From NCBI GenBank assembly GCA_015146655.1, contig VKHL01000023.1, forward strand, positions 1 through 64,000: 64,000 nucleotides of DNA. Direction: 5' to 3'. Shown in pieces: positions 20,599-31,576 of the stretch. Position numbers and translations under genes: made by a program. The DNA is from Ochromonas danica. Lineage: Eukaryota; Sar; Chrysophyceae; Chromulinales; Chromulinaceae. The stretch's first letter is position 1, and the number at the start of each line of letters is the position of its first letter. The notes under the pieces were generated by a model. That model saw only the letters and a list, made by a program, of their open reading frames with translations. It did not search any database and was not told the DNA's origin.

Positions 20599-23577
20599 CT
20601 AATGCTGCACATGGACATTGCCTGGTAGAATGACATTGTCAGCGGGTAAAGGAGGTAAAGCCTGCCATTGGAAAGCAAAGCAAGCAGGATGGCCCGAATG
20701 ATAATACTTGTGACCACGCTTGTTAAACTTATTATGTTCATCTGCCATGTCATCAAACTTCTTCCAACAGAAGACAGGTTGATCATCAGCAGAAGGTCCT
20801 AGTCGTGCCAAGACCATTGGTTTCTTATCGAAGATGGTGGCTGTATTATTAATAATATCCACTATAGGATTATTATTCAAATTGATACCTAGCAATCAAT
20901 AATATCCGTTCACCCCACACATTAGGTTTAGTAAAAACAAAGAATTAAGGAACAAATAGAATAGAGACTAACCGAAGGGATTGTAACGAACTGCCGAAGA
21001 GGTGACAGAAGATACTTTGGCATCTATTGCACCAAAAGGATAACGATTTTCTTCTTCCCAATCCAAATCTTGTCTACAAGCAATGGCACTACATGATTGA
21101 TTCTTAGAGAGAGGATCTGTACGAAAGCGATTATAACCCATTAGATACTGTAAGTCATGAAGATTCTCGACCAATCCTTGTTGTGCACGGAAGATGGCTG
21201 CACGAGGATCAGTATCATGACAATTAATAGGATCTTGAGCACAAAGTTCATCTTGTCCAGTAAATCTCGAAATGTCTGAGTAAAAAGGATTGTTATAACT
21301 TGCCCAATACCCATCAGCCTGAAAAAAAGTAAAAACAAACAGCAAAGAATGTTAATCAAATGTCAAGACATAGAATTCGTGATAGATACGTACAATAAGC
21401 TTTTGAGTCAGATCTTCAGAATGAATATATCCTGGTACTTCCTCCAAAACAGTTAAAAACCCTTCTTGTGGATCTTTACCAGGTGAAAACTTCGCAAGAT
21501 CCATGACCATCCATTGATTGACATAAGTACCCGAGTGAAGGAAAGAGAATGTCTGTGCCCACGATTCTCCAGAAGTAGCCAATAGATTAGAAAGTCTAGC
21601 TCGTGCCCAGGACAACATAGACTCAGGAACAACATTTGCCAAGAGCTCTGCCTTGTAGACATCAATCCTAAACACAGCCAAATATGTTACCATACCGTAT
21701 ATATTTCAGAGAAAACAATCGAGTGAAATTCCTTACGTGGTTTCCATGACAGCTAATTCACCTCTACCATGAACAATATAGAAATCATCAACACTGCTTA
21801 GAAGACCAGGAGAAGAAGAGAAATGAACATTGAAGATGCCCTCAACATCCACGAAACTATCACTGGCAATTAGTGGATCAGTATTGGAACGAATGGTCAC
21901 GCGAGGATAGGCATAATGTTTGAAGATGCGGGGTGCAGCACATTGGAAGTCATCCCAGGTGTTGTGACCAAAGACGATATCACTGCGATCTGCCAAGAGC
22001 TTAATGATCGCTGAGCAATGCTCAGGTTGACTTCCTTCATGAGGTCCTACACGAAGACGGCGTGGTGGGAGACGACCATGGCGATAAGATCGACGTTTGG
22101 AACTTCCCTCATCTGACGTGCGAGGAGTAGAGGATCGATCCGCAGCAGTGCCCAATTTGGCATCTTCGTCGATATTGGTAGCCACAGGCTCTGTCGGCAC
22201 AGAGGTTTGCTCAGATTTCTGAGTTTGATCTTTTGCTTTCTTTCCCGAGCGGAAAGCAGCGCGATTCCACCGTTTACCACCAGGTGTTGATTCTTGCATT
22301 CTTCTGCTTCTGCTCTTGTCGCTACTAGAACCAGAAGAGTCAGTTGTGCTGTCATCTTTCTTCTTGCGATGTGTATGAGTCTCAAAGTAATAGTCGTCGT
22401 CATTTACTAACTCATCCAAAATACCACTTGCAGGTGCTTCATCTTGTTGGAACTTAGCAGCAATTTGATAGAGATCACCATTGGCATTCATCAACAGCAA
22501 GTGAATCAATGCTGGCTTCTTGCGCAAGGAAGGTAGATATATTCCACTGCCTCCTTCTCGGTGAGGAGCCGATGGAGCGGAAGGATCAGCAAATGCTGTG
22601 GTAGTGGGATAAGATGGAGTGGTAGAGAAAGGTGACTCTGAAGGCAATTGCTCTGACCCTGGACAACCCGCTTTCGTACCAGCCACCATACCATCTAGCT
22701 GCTTCAACATACCTAAAGAAAGATAACATTGGGTATATCATTAGCTCAAAAAGCTTCGATAAATGTTAGAAATGAGCTTTAACTAACCTCTGACAGCTAA
22801 CCAATATTCAGAATGTAGATAGTTCTCTTCAGCTTGCATCAACATCCAATCATGATTCTCTTCCAAGAATTCTAAGGACTCGTCCGTTGGATCACCACCA
22901 TCAAATAAGCCCGCATAGAAATTCACATACCAAGCATTCATTTCATGACATGTCAGGTAGCCTTCCAGATAACCGAGTGCTTCCATTGTTCGCAGATATT
23001 GTTCCACAAGAAGATCATCTGAATTAATACCCAATTTAGCAAGCTTTTGTCTCTCATGGGTAAAGAAAGTGGAGAGGTTTGGTGTCTGGATGGAAAGATA
23101 GTGCCATCCATTGCCATTTACATTGCGAACATAACTACCATTTGCCAGGACATGTTCACCAGAGTGGGAATAGGAACGTTTTAAGAACAAAGGATTGTTA
23201 TCAATGACCTTATAAATGTTATTTTTTTCATCATATACGATAGACATGGGCTCTTCACCAAGTCCATCTCCATCACTACCATTCATCGTGGAAAAGAGGA
23301 AGGCTGACTCTTTATGATGATATAGTGCCATGGCAAAGAAGGCAAATGAAGCAAAGATTATAAAGAAAACACCCATGTATCGATGGAAAAACTTGGAAGA
23401 AGAGACAGAGTCTCCCATCTTCTCTTCCAAGGAGATCATCGATGCTGTCGTACGAATCGATTGATAATGTAGGTTGGAATAGACAGAACGTTCAGAATCC
23501 GTGGAAGGAATAAAGAAGTCATGATCTACTTCTTCTTTACGTGACTCACAATCATCTTGAATTGGACGATAGGCCAT
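20599..23577 (-). CDS. Phospholipase B-like (LAMA) protein, membrane-anchored
   Basis: Five exons (23577-22788, 22712-21737, 21667-21394, 21318-20973, 20888-20599) keep frame and give 891 residues. The family core is clear: [19 protein letters not shown], the nucleophile region [16 protein letters not shown] with Cys near residue 496, [39 protein letters not shown] and the final [17 protein letters not shown]. The family is an Ntn-hydrolase of lysosomes or secretions that matures by self-cleavage before the Cys; amidase or lipase activity is debated. Two features differ from the textbook form: residues about 70-92 form a type II membrane anchor instead of a cleaved signal, and a charged insert of about 110 residues precedes the nucleophile. 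Confidence 0.9.
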
Positions 23578-24328
23578 GATGTTTTTTTGAATGCTAGAAA
23601 ATAATTCCAATGCTGTCCTTGTACACACACCAATAGGAAAAACAAAAACCAAAATCTATTTCAGCAAGAAGAGCAAAAATAGAAAGACAAAGACCAATAA
23701 AACTTTTAAAGATGACAATAGCTATAGTCTCTGACAATACAATAGAGAATTAAATAATTTATCACTCACACTCTTTGATCTTTATGCTATCACCGTGGAT
23801 TTTGTATTTGATTTGGGAGTGGATGCCGGGATGGCAGAGGCAGCAGCAGGAGCCGCTCAGAATGACGACCACCCCACATCGGAACTCAGAGCTTCAAAAC
23901 AACAAGTTTGCTAATTGGCATAATAGGCTTTAAAAGCCATTTTCGCGAGTTCTGGAGTTTGGTAATCGATTATGAAGCTTGGAAAATCGAACTCTAAAGA
24001 GGCCTAACCTACAGTAACTTGTGATAGTTATACTAATCGTAACACTAAGTACATCTCATAAACTATACTATACACTACATGCTTACGAGTTATTGTTATT
24101 CTGCTTTTTTCCATGCTGTTCACGTTAAAATGTTGTAATATTTGGATATATTTGGTTATTTGGTGTGAATGAATGAGGGAATTGATATGTTTTGAGAAGT
24201 TCTAGTTTGTAACTACTTGGAGAGGATTTCCATGCTTCGAATAACCTACTAGAATCAGAAAATATCAATCATATTATCATTCATATGTACAATTATACAG
24301 TATGCACAGGGTTTTCAAACTTCCTTAA
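23578..24328. other. Intergenic spacer
   Basis: The spacer lies between the 5' end of the phospholipase B-like gene and the 3' end of the USP-PDZ gene. It is AT-rich, especially 24040-24300. An inverted short match (aggctttaaaagcc, about 23928-23941) is palindromic. I see no gene. Confidence 0.45.
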
Positions 24329-26683
24329 CTAGTCCAACTTTGGCATGTAGTCCTGCGCGAGATGCACGCTTTCACAAAAGCCACATAGGATTGGGATAGG
24401 TCGAGATGGCACTTTCTGACCATTTTGAGTCTCCTCGCTCAGTAAATCATCCATGTCGGCATCAACCTTAGAAGCATGCCCGCAATGTTCACAATAGAAA
24501 TAGAGAGAAGGATTTGCTGAGAGGAAGGTCAAAGTCACGGTGTCCACATCCTCACACACGGACACCATTGCTCCCTGGATCTCTTCTTTGCAAAGATCAT
24601 AAAGACTAACATTGTTCAACTGCACAAGGTAATCTCCAATATGAATGCGTTCCATGGTGTCGCGGTTCAGGAGTGGACGACCAGTGTATGTATCAATCTC
24701 AAATGCCGCCGCCACGGGGTAATGACGCCCATTTCGAGTTCCATCACCAAGGAAGCCAAGTTGCAACCCAATAGTGCGAGCCAGTCCATTGCGATGGCGC
24801 AAGACAGGGCAACAGACAACGTAATGTTCGGCACGCCTACTCCAACGCCGCACGAAATCTGGTCGTTTAACACCGTCCCCATTGATTGGAAAGCTTGGAG
24901 GCACAGGTTGTGAGTCGTTCTTGTACTCATTCATATTCACAGGCACTTCAACTTCTTTCGACTGCTTATCGTATGGACTATGACATGCGCACGAGCTTTC
25001 TTTTGCTGTCGCTACACCACAAGAATATTCCACACATTCTTTCACTTCATTCAAGCAATCTGCTTTTGCATCACAATTGGGCTTCTTAGTCGAAGAACTC
25101 AACGGAATAATAGACTTGCTTGCATCACAAGAATTGGTTGCTGCCTTTAGTAATGCCTCATGCACAAGAACGGGATCATATTTCTCAGTCTTATTGGCCA
25201 TATTTTCATTTCCGATGCTCTGCTCCAATTCATAAAGTAAGAGTACAGGTTGGTAAAGAGAGGCAAGACACAGCGCCACCACATCATTCCATTGGCCTAT
25301 AGGTCTGACTCGTTGATCATCAAAGAGATAATATAATTCCTCCAATTTTTCTTCTGACTGCTCAAGAAGATCACTTTTCCCATCTTTCTTATTGGAAGAA
25401 GACTGAACCTGAAAGAAAGAGACATAATGTGATCCATAATAAGCAACCAATCCTCTGAAGATATAGGAAGGTCCGCCACGAGAGGGAATATCACACATCT
25501 GACCATTAGTTTGCGAAGAAGATGAGGACTTCGTGGATCGGCTTGGATCAGGAACGCATCGATAGACAGGAGGAAGATGAAGGTTCCCTGTATTTATATC
25601 ATCACTAAACAAATCATCTAAAAAGATGCGATCCGACAAAAGGGAATAGAAAAGATACAAATCTTCTTTGCTCTGCCTGGATTCATTCCAAGATAAGGCT
25701 AAAGCCAATGCAAGAGGAGACTCTAATGAGAAGAAGAAGACCGAAGCTTTCCCTCCACAAGGTCTTAAAGGCTGAGGAGTTTTTCGAGGACCAGAATCAT
25801 CCTTGCTTTCATCAAGTTTACTAGATTTTGAGGATGCTTTTGCTTTAATCGGATTATCATCTAATGAAGGACAGCTGCGATCACCCAAACTCATCATACA
25901 GCTCTTTAGAAGTCTTCCAAATTGAATTGATTTCTTCAAGTTATTTACTGAATTTGATGAAGAAGACGACGATGATGATAAACTACTATTGCTATTATTG
26001 CCACTGTTATTATTGTTATTATTATTCCATGACAATCGATGCATATTGGGATAAGCATATCGAGGAAATGCAGCTTTCTGTGGAGTGCCATTGTTATTGT
26101 TATTGTTGGATTGAGACAAAGGTAAGAGAGAGATTTGCTGTTTACGACCTTCTTCTATCAACTCTGTAGCTTGGAAATATAATAAGAAGTTGGTGCGTAC
26201 AGCAGGTTCACTTGTAGCACCACATTCACGACATATGATTTGTTCTAGTATCATACCACCAAAAGTTGCATGTGCTAGACATTTACAACGTTCAGGACAG
26301 ATTGCTTCAAGTTCTTGATGAATACGTTGTAATATAGCATCTAATGCTTCAGTAGCATCAGCAATAGCACCTAAAGAGAATTTTTCGGATAGACGACCTA
26401 AGGATTGTCTTAATTCTGTAGGTGGTAAAACATCATGTTGATCTGCATACTGATATTGTACAAAGAGATTACATAATGCTATTAGGATACTATTACCATG
26501 TCTATTACTAAATAAAACAATATCTTCTGATCCTAATATTTTTAGAAAGGATAATAAATGTGTACGAAATGGTCCTAAATGCCATAATGCTTGAATGGTC
26601 ACATTGAGAAAGCAGTTATTTTCACCAACTTTATTCTCTAACCCATGATATTGACTAGATGGTGTATAGGCTAATCGATTCAT
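24329..26683 (-). CDS. USP-type deubiquitinase-like protein with PDZ-like C-terminus
   Basis: The ATG at 26683 gives 784 residues. Residues 14-30 hold a Cys box of the USP53/54-like kind (GLENKVGENNCFLNVTIQAL, Cys24), and cysteine pairs of a zinc site follow near 130-160 (CPERCKCL, CRECG). A His box appears as YYGSHYVSFF in the middle. A long low-complexity Ser/Asn insert interrupts the catalytic domain. Near the end, a PDZ-like fold is suggested by GLQLGFLGDG, then IHIGDYLVQLNNVSL and VDTVTLTFL, followed by a four-cysteine zinc motif (YCEHCG ... CGFCE). It would remove or bind ubiquitin; whether it is active is open because the Cys box is divergent. A TTTCAG just before the ATG could be an acceptor for an extra 5' exon. 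Confidence 0.8.
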   Translation of the reverse strand: MNRLAYTPSSQYHGLENKVGENNCFLNVTIQALWHLGPFRTHLLSFLKILGSEDIVLFSNRHGNSILIALCNLFVQYQYADQHDVLPPTELRQSLGRLSEKFSLGAIADATEALDAILQRIHQELEAICPERCKCLAHATFGGMILEQIICRECGATSEPAVRTNFLLYFQATELIEEGRKQQISLLPLSQSNNNNNNGTPQKAAFPRYAYPNMHRLSWNNNNNNNSGNNSNSSLSSSSSSSSNSVNNLKKSIQFGRLLKSCMMSLGDRSCPSLDDNPIKAKASSKSSKLDESKDDSGPRKTPQPLRPCGGKASVFFFSLESPLALALALSWNESRQSKEDLYLFYSLLSDRIFLDDLFSDDINTGNLHLPPVYRCVPDPSRSTKSSSSSQTNGQMCDIPSRGGPSYIFRGLVAYYGSHYVSFFQVQSSSNKKDGKSDLLEQSEEKLEELYYLFDDQRVRPIGQWNDVVALCLASLYQPVLLLYELEQSIGNENMANKTEKYDPVLVHEALLKAATNSCDASKSIIPLSSSTKKPNCDAKADCLNEVKECVEYSCGVATAKESSCACHSPYDKQSKEVEVPVNMNEYKNDSQPVPPSFPINGDGVKRPDFVRRWSRRAEHYVVCCPVLRHRNGLARTIGLQLGFLGDGTRNGRHYPVAAAFEIDTYTGRPLLNRDTMERIHIGDYLVQLNNVSLYDLCKEEIQGAMVSVCEDVDTVTLTFLSANPSLYFYCEHCGHASKVDADMDDLLSEETQNGQKVPSRPIPILCGFCESVHLAQDYMPKLD

Positions 26684-26965
26684 CAAGATCTGAAACACTT
26701 GAAAGAAATAAGTTAGTTATTCTCTTCGTTAATTTTATCCTTCTCATAGCAATTCTCCTTCTTCCAGTTATTGTTGTCTTGCGCGGTGTAATAGCTGCAC
26801 AGGGAGGATGACAAAGCCGACTTTGCAAAATTTCGACGATTTTCCCAAAAGGTAGTGTGGAATCCATGGAAAGTCGCCGAGTTGAGTGTGGTGTGTGTGT
26901 GGTGTGTGTGTGTTGATCGATTTGCAGAAGACATCAGCATTGCTTTGCTTTACCTTTGCAGAAGA
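26684..26965. promoter_or_regulatory. Presumed bidirectional promoter, USP-PDZ and hemB
   Basis: The 282-bp gap separates two divergent start codons, so both promoters must lie in it or overlap it. A gtgtgtgtgtg run lies at about 26890-26911. The call rests on geometry only. Confidence 0.4.
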
Positions 26966-28436
26966 ATGATGTATGCATCTCTCTCTTTCCTTTTCCTCTC
27001 TCTATTGAGTGGATCGCTTAGCTTTTCATTGACTAAGGTAAAGAATATTGCATGAAATATATGATTCAGTCCATCACATTCAATTGAAGCTTCACACCTC
27101 TGTTCACCATCGTTAAGAATCTTCTCATCCATGATTCTACTACTGTTAACTGGATTATTCATAATGATAGGTTTCAACTACTTCCAGTTTACACACTATT
27201 TTGAAAGCTTCTTTGGATGGTCCCCCCAGTAGTGGTCCATTTGATGCATATCATCGTCAGTCTCCCGTGCTGAAGAGGTAGGTTGAACTTGTGAATCTTT
27301 TCCTCATCATCTCCTTTCTATGATACTCAATATATGCTGTTTTAATACATCGAATAGAAATCGCTTAGAAGAGTCTTGGGTGGAGCAAAGAGCTCGTCCT
27401 CGTAGAAATCGCAAGAGTGAAGCTATTAGAGCTTTAGTGCGTGAGAATATTGTCACCCCCAAGTATGATTCATCACTGCCATTACTATATCTCCTTTTGT
27501 TGTCACTAACTCCATTGTTTGGGTTGTGATAGTGACTTCATGTATCCTCTGTTCATCCATGAAGAAGACTATCAAGAGGAAATCTCTTCCATGCCTGGTT
27601 GCTTCCGTCATTCTCTAAAGCACATGCTGGAGGAGGTCGGTGAAGCTGTCAAGTACGGTGTTAAAGCTTTTGTACTCTTCCCTAAGGTTCCTGATCACTT
27701 GAAGTCAAATTATGCGGAGGAATCATACAATCCTAATGGTATCGTGCCAAGAGCTTTGGCGTTGATCAAGCACAAGTACCCTCATGTTGTTGTTGCAACG
27801 GATGTTGCTCTCGATCCTTATTCTTCTATGGGTCATGATGGTGTTGTGAAGGACGGCAAGATCTTGAATGATATCACTGTTGAACAGCTCCAAAAGCAAG
27901 CAGTTATGCAAGCCCGTGCAGGCTCCGATATTGTCGCTCCTTCCGATATGATGGATGGACGCGTGGGAGCTATTCGTGATGCATTAGATTCTGAAGGTTT
28001 CACAGATGTGTCTATTTTGGCGTACACTGCCAAGTATGCCAGCGCTTACTACGGCCCATTCCGTGATGCTCTCAATAGCCACCCTGGTTTTGGTGACAAG
28101 AAGACCTATCAGCAAGATCCTGCTAATGGCCGTGAGTGCTTGATTGAAGCTGCTTTAGATGCTGCTGAGGGAGCTGACATGTTGATGGTCAAGCCTGGTA
28201 TGCCTTACTTGGATATCATCTACCGCTTGCGCACGGCTACGAACTTGCCCATTTCAGCCTATCATGTCTCTGGTGAGTATGCGATGTTGAAAGCTGCAGC
28301 TCAGAAAGGATGGTTAGATGAGAAGAAAGTAGTTTTGGAAACAATGATGTGCTTCAAACGTGCTGGTTGTGATATTATTCTCACTTACTACGCCAAGGAA
28401 GTCGCCAAGTGGTTAGCTGAGGATGGAGTTTTCTAA
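26966..28436 (+). CDS. hemB: 5-aminolevulinate dehydratase (porphobilinogen synthase), plastid
   Basis: Four exons (26966-27037, 27171-27277, 27358-27462, 27533-28436) encode 395 residues. The enzyme joins two 5-aminolevulinate molecules into porphobilinogen, feeding haem and chlorophyll. Both active-site lysine regions are intact: YTAKYASAYYGPFRD and MVKPGMPYLDI. The metal region reads ATDVALDPYSSMGHDG, rich in Asp and without the zinc cysteines, so it is the Mg-dependent plant/bacterial type. Exon 1 is a signal peptide (SLSFLFLSLLSG) with likely cleavage before Phe in SLS|FSL, the start of a plastid transit peptide in secondary red-lineage algae. A partial copy of its 3' half lies at 30755-31125. 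Confidence 0.95.
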
Positions 28437-28776
28437 ATGCGTCATATACTAGATAACTCAAGACTTGTAAATCGCAATAATAACTCCAAAGTAGCTTTGC
28501 TGCTACCTGAAATACATTTTGCCGCATTCCCTCTTTATTACACCCGCGATGCTTTGCTTTCAACTCTCATTTTGGTAGTTATTAGTGAAGGTTTCGGTGT
28601 TTCTTTCCACAAGATTTTGTGACGTATGCGCAGAAAATGGAAAACGCATTGATATTTAGAGGTCGGTTGACTTGCAAGGCACAAACAGTCGAGTTGCTCC
28701 CATTATCTGTTAGAGTGGTTTATTTCCGTAGCTTTAGTAGGATTAGTGGTTTTCATCTACTACATGATATAGAAGG
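28437..28776. other. Spacer between hemB and the first NTF2-like gene
   Basis: Start of this stretch (agataactcaagacttg...) is copied in the hemB pseudogene region near 31115, showing that the duplicated piece included the 3' flank. No gene is seen. Confidence 0.5.
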
Positions 28777-29587
28777 ATGTCTATTCAATCGTTTGCTGAT
28801 TTTGATTTGTTTTCTTTACAAGGTAAGATAATGAAAATACAATTTCTAATTAGACTTTGAATTGGTTTTCTAAACTGTTGATGCCCATTCAAAACTGTGT
28901 ACCTTTGTTTGATATTCATTAGAATTGGACGAAAATGGTTCTGCTCTTATAAATTCTTCATTATTATCATTTTCCGAGGAACATATTACCGATGAAAGTT
29001 CCACACATGATGACAATGAAGATCAAGGAACAGGACAAAAGAGAAGTAGTCCACGGAGAGCGTTAAGAGGAGAATATTATAGGAGCTTATCTTTCACTTT
29101 TAAGCGATTGGTAAAAACTGATATACGCCGAATCTTTCCCAGTATGTATTGTAATGTTCTAAATGGGGACGACTGTCAGTTGGTTCAGAATTTTCTTTGC
29201 AGATATATGATACCAACTTGTAAGATTTCCTGTGAGGCTATATCAGAATTAGGATCTCCGTTATCATACTATCAGGGACCTTTGGAACATGCTAAACATG
29301 TTCTTACTCTAGCTGAAGCTCTTCCTGATCATTCGTTAATATTACTGGGTTGTCGAATTATTCGATATCTTTACAAGGAAGTTTCTGTTATAGAGATGTA
29401 TGCTGCAGCTAAAGCCACAAGGTTGATTTATCCCAACGACGATGAAGGCGAAGCTGTTATATATCCTCCAGTAGTCAATGAAGTAAGTGTTGAAGTCCAG
29501 CTGAGGTCGTCATTTTTTTTCAATGGCCAGGGACACATTATAAAAGCGAAAGGGGTTATTGCCAATAATATTCCATCTTTTAGATGA
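28777..29587 (+). CDS. Conserved family protein, possible NTF2/SnoaL-like fold, copy 1
   Basis: Two exons (28777-28822, 28923-29587) encode 236 residues; the tiny first exon supplies MSIQSFADFDLFSLQ. After an acidic, Ser-rich N-terminus, a basic stretch (FTFKRLVKTDIRR) leads into a compact domain. Its pattern (FPSMYCNVLNGDDCQLVQNF, GPLEHAKHVLTLAEALPDH, ATRLIYP) resembles the helix-then-sheet layout of NTF2/SnoaL-like domains, with 'N-G-D-D' and 'P-D' landmarks. This is my inference, not a firm match. From about 29099 into the 3' flank the DNA is identical or nearly so to copy 3. Copy 2 (30056) is a diverged relative. Role unknown; the basic segment could bind nucleic acid. Confidence 0.7.
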
Positions 29588-30055
29588 ATTATGTTCACTT
29601 TACATGCATATTTATATCTTGGAGTAGGTTGTTTCTTCGGACATGTTATGTCTTACTGGACAATTATCAATATAGGTAGAAGAATCTTTAGCGTTGAATT
29701 CGAACTTGAGCTTGCGTGATAGTTACCTTAAGATGTGGTGGTTTTTATTTGAAGTGTACTGGTTGTATAGATTGTTAGCAGTGCATTTCTTCGTTCTTCA
29801 ATTTATTCTATAATTTAATCTGTATCATGACACGTATTCTCATTCCAAACCAGCCATGAAGGTCCTAAAGGGCATGGGCAGAACCAACACCCAGCTTTGC
29901 CCCTTTTGTCGATTGACCGGTCTATTAATTCCTGACATCAATTGACAAACGCTGTTAATTCGATTGATAGACAAAAGGGACCATCGCGTTTTGCGTGGGA
30001 GCGTGGCGCGAAGAAAGAATGTTGCACAGAACCTGATTGCATTGATCAAGACAAA
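29588..30055. other. Spacer between NTF2-like copies 1 and 2
   Basis: The first 100 bp after copy 1 (to about 29690) are shared almost exactly with the flank of copy 3. Near 29897-29979 an imperfect inverted match (ccccttttgtcgattga and gattgatagacaaaaggg) could fold. An upstream in-frame extension of copy 2 without an ATG covers 29942-30055, so a missed 5' exon is possible. Confidence 0.45.
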
Positions 30056-30667
30056 ATGGAAGAAGGTGATGCTCTTTTCTCTTATTCTGATCTCTTGGAC
30101 GAAGAATATGGGAAATTATTAGCATCTCTATCTGATGACGCAATGAAGATTTCTAATAGTGAAAAGCCAGTGAAAACGGACAAAAAAATGGGAAGACTAC
30201 GATTTTACAGGAGTACTCGATGGTCTTACAAGCGCATTAGCAAATATGACTTGCGTAGAGTTTTTCCAACTATGTATTGTAATGCGATCAATGGGGGAGA
30301 TTTTAACCTTCTCAGCAGATTTCTTTGTCGATATTTGTCACCAAGATGTGAAGTGGTGTGTCAAGATTTACCAACATATATCTCCCCTGTATTGAAGTAT
30401 GTAGGTCCTTTGGAACATGCTCAATTTGTTCAAACTGTTGCGGGACAAGTACCTGATTATGTGTTACGTTTTCTGGGAAGTAGTATTGTGCGACCTCTGC
30501 ATACAACCATTTCAATTGTGGAAGCTATGGTACGATTGACGGGTACAAGGCTATTCTATCAACAAGATATGGATGGTACCCTTACCCAAGTTATGAACAT
30601 TGATATCGCTTTCAAGATATCGTTTCACATGAACCGCCATGGCAGTATTTTCAAGATGCACTACTAA
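30056..30667 (+). CDS. Conserved family protein, possible NTF2/SnoaL-like fold, copy 2
   Basis: From the ATG at 30056 the product is 203 residues (MEEGDALFSYSDLLDEEYGK). It aligns along its length with its two neighbours: basic FYRSTRWSYKRISKYDLRRV, then FPTMYCNAINGGDFNLLSRF, YVGPLEHAQFVQTVAGQVPD and GTRLFYQQDMDG. Identity is far lower than between copies 1 and 3, so it is an older paralogue and defines which positions are conserved: Y-C-N, N-G-G/D-D, F-L-C-R-Y, G-P-L-E-H-A, P-D. The GT before R-L-F/I-Y matches the NTF2/SnoaL pattern better here than in the other two. A short first exon like that of its neighbours may be missing from this model. Confidence 0.65.
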   Translation: MEEGDALFSYSDLLDEEYGKLLASLSDDAMKISNSEKPVKTDKKMGRLRFYRSTRWSYKRISKYDLRRVFPTMYCNAINGGDFNLLSRFLCRYLSPRCEVVCQDLPTYISPVLKYVGPLEHAQFVQTVAGQVPDYVLRFLGSSIVRPLHTTISIVEAMVRLTGTRLFYQQDMDGTLTQVMNIDIAFKISFHMNRHGSIFKMHY

Positions 30668-30754
30668 AAAATGAGAGCTTTGTCTATCCTGAAATAATCA
30701 GTTCTATTATCTATCACAAACAGAATCATTAGAGTCTGGTGTTTGATGATCTAG

Positions 30755-31125
30755 ACTTGTCACTCCCAAGTATGATTCATCACTACGATTACTGTACTAT
30801 CTATATCTCCTTTTGTTGCCACTAACGCCTTTGTTTGGGTTGTGATAGTGACTTCATGTATCCTGTGTTCATCCATGAAGAAGACTATCAAGAGGAAATC
30901 TCTTCCATGCCTGGTTGCGTGTCAAGTACGGTGTTTAAGCTTTTGTACTCTTCCCTAAGGTTCCTGATCACTTGAAGTCAAATTGTGCGGAGGAATATAC
31001 AATCCTGATGGTATTGTGCCAAGAGCTTTTGTGCTGATCAAGCACAAGTGCCCTCATGTTGTTGTTGTAACGGATGTTGCTCTGAAGATGGAGTTTTCTT
31101 AAAGCGTGGTAGACAAGATAACTCA
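30755..31125 (+). pseudogene. Truncated hemB copy
   Basis: The stretch begins inside the end of hemB exon 3 (tcactcccaagtatgattca), runs through the whole last intron and into exon 4 (GACTTCATGTATCCT onward), then loses several hundred bases. It keeps parts around the Pro-Lys-Val-Pro-Asp-His and Ala-Thr-Asp-Val-Ala regions, then jumps to the GATGGAGTTTTCT end of the gene and its 3' flank. Several internal deletions and frame changes are visible. An intron is retained, so it arose by DNA duplication, not through RNA. Confidence 0.9.
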
Positions 31126-31375
31126 AGACTTGCAAATCACAAGAAGACTACCTCGTATTAGATAATCTCCTCCGTGCAGCACATCTGTCAGCTGCAAGCC
31201 TGCAAATTAACACAACCCTGCCACACATCACGACAAACCAAATAATAAATCAAGACTTGCAAATCGCAAAAAAGACTGCTTCCAACTTCCGATCAGATAA
31301 TCTCTTCCATGCAGCACATCTGTCAGCTGTCCGAATCAACACAACCCTGCCACACATCACGACAAACCAAAAGCC
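31123..31375. repeat. Two tandem copies of a 127-bp unit
   Basis: Two head-to-tail units start at about 31123 and 31250, each beginning tcaagacttgcaaatc and ending with cacatcacgacaaaccaaa. They differ by a few bases and a short deletion. The unit's first bases derive from the 3' flank of hemB, so the repeat formed after, or together with, the hemB duplication. Confidence 0.85.
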
Positions 31376-31576
31376 AAAAGTCCCATTTTTGTAGTTAACG
31401 CTCTCTTTTCTCGAATGTGGACGTATGCGCACAAACACACGCTTCACTCCCATCATCTCCTTGAGTGGCGACGCGGTAGTGTTCGAGTAGGAAAGCCTGT
31501 GGTTGTCTTATTTTTACATTTTATTTCCATGACTTCAATATTACCCATCTGATATTAGTATATGATATAGAAGACT

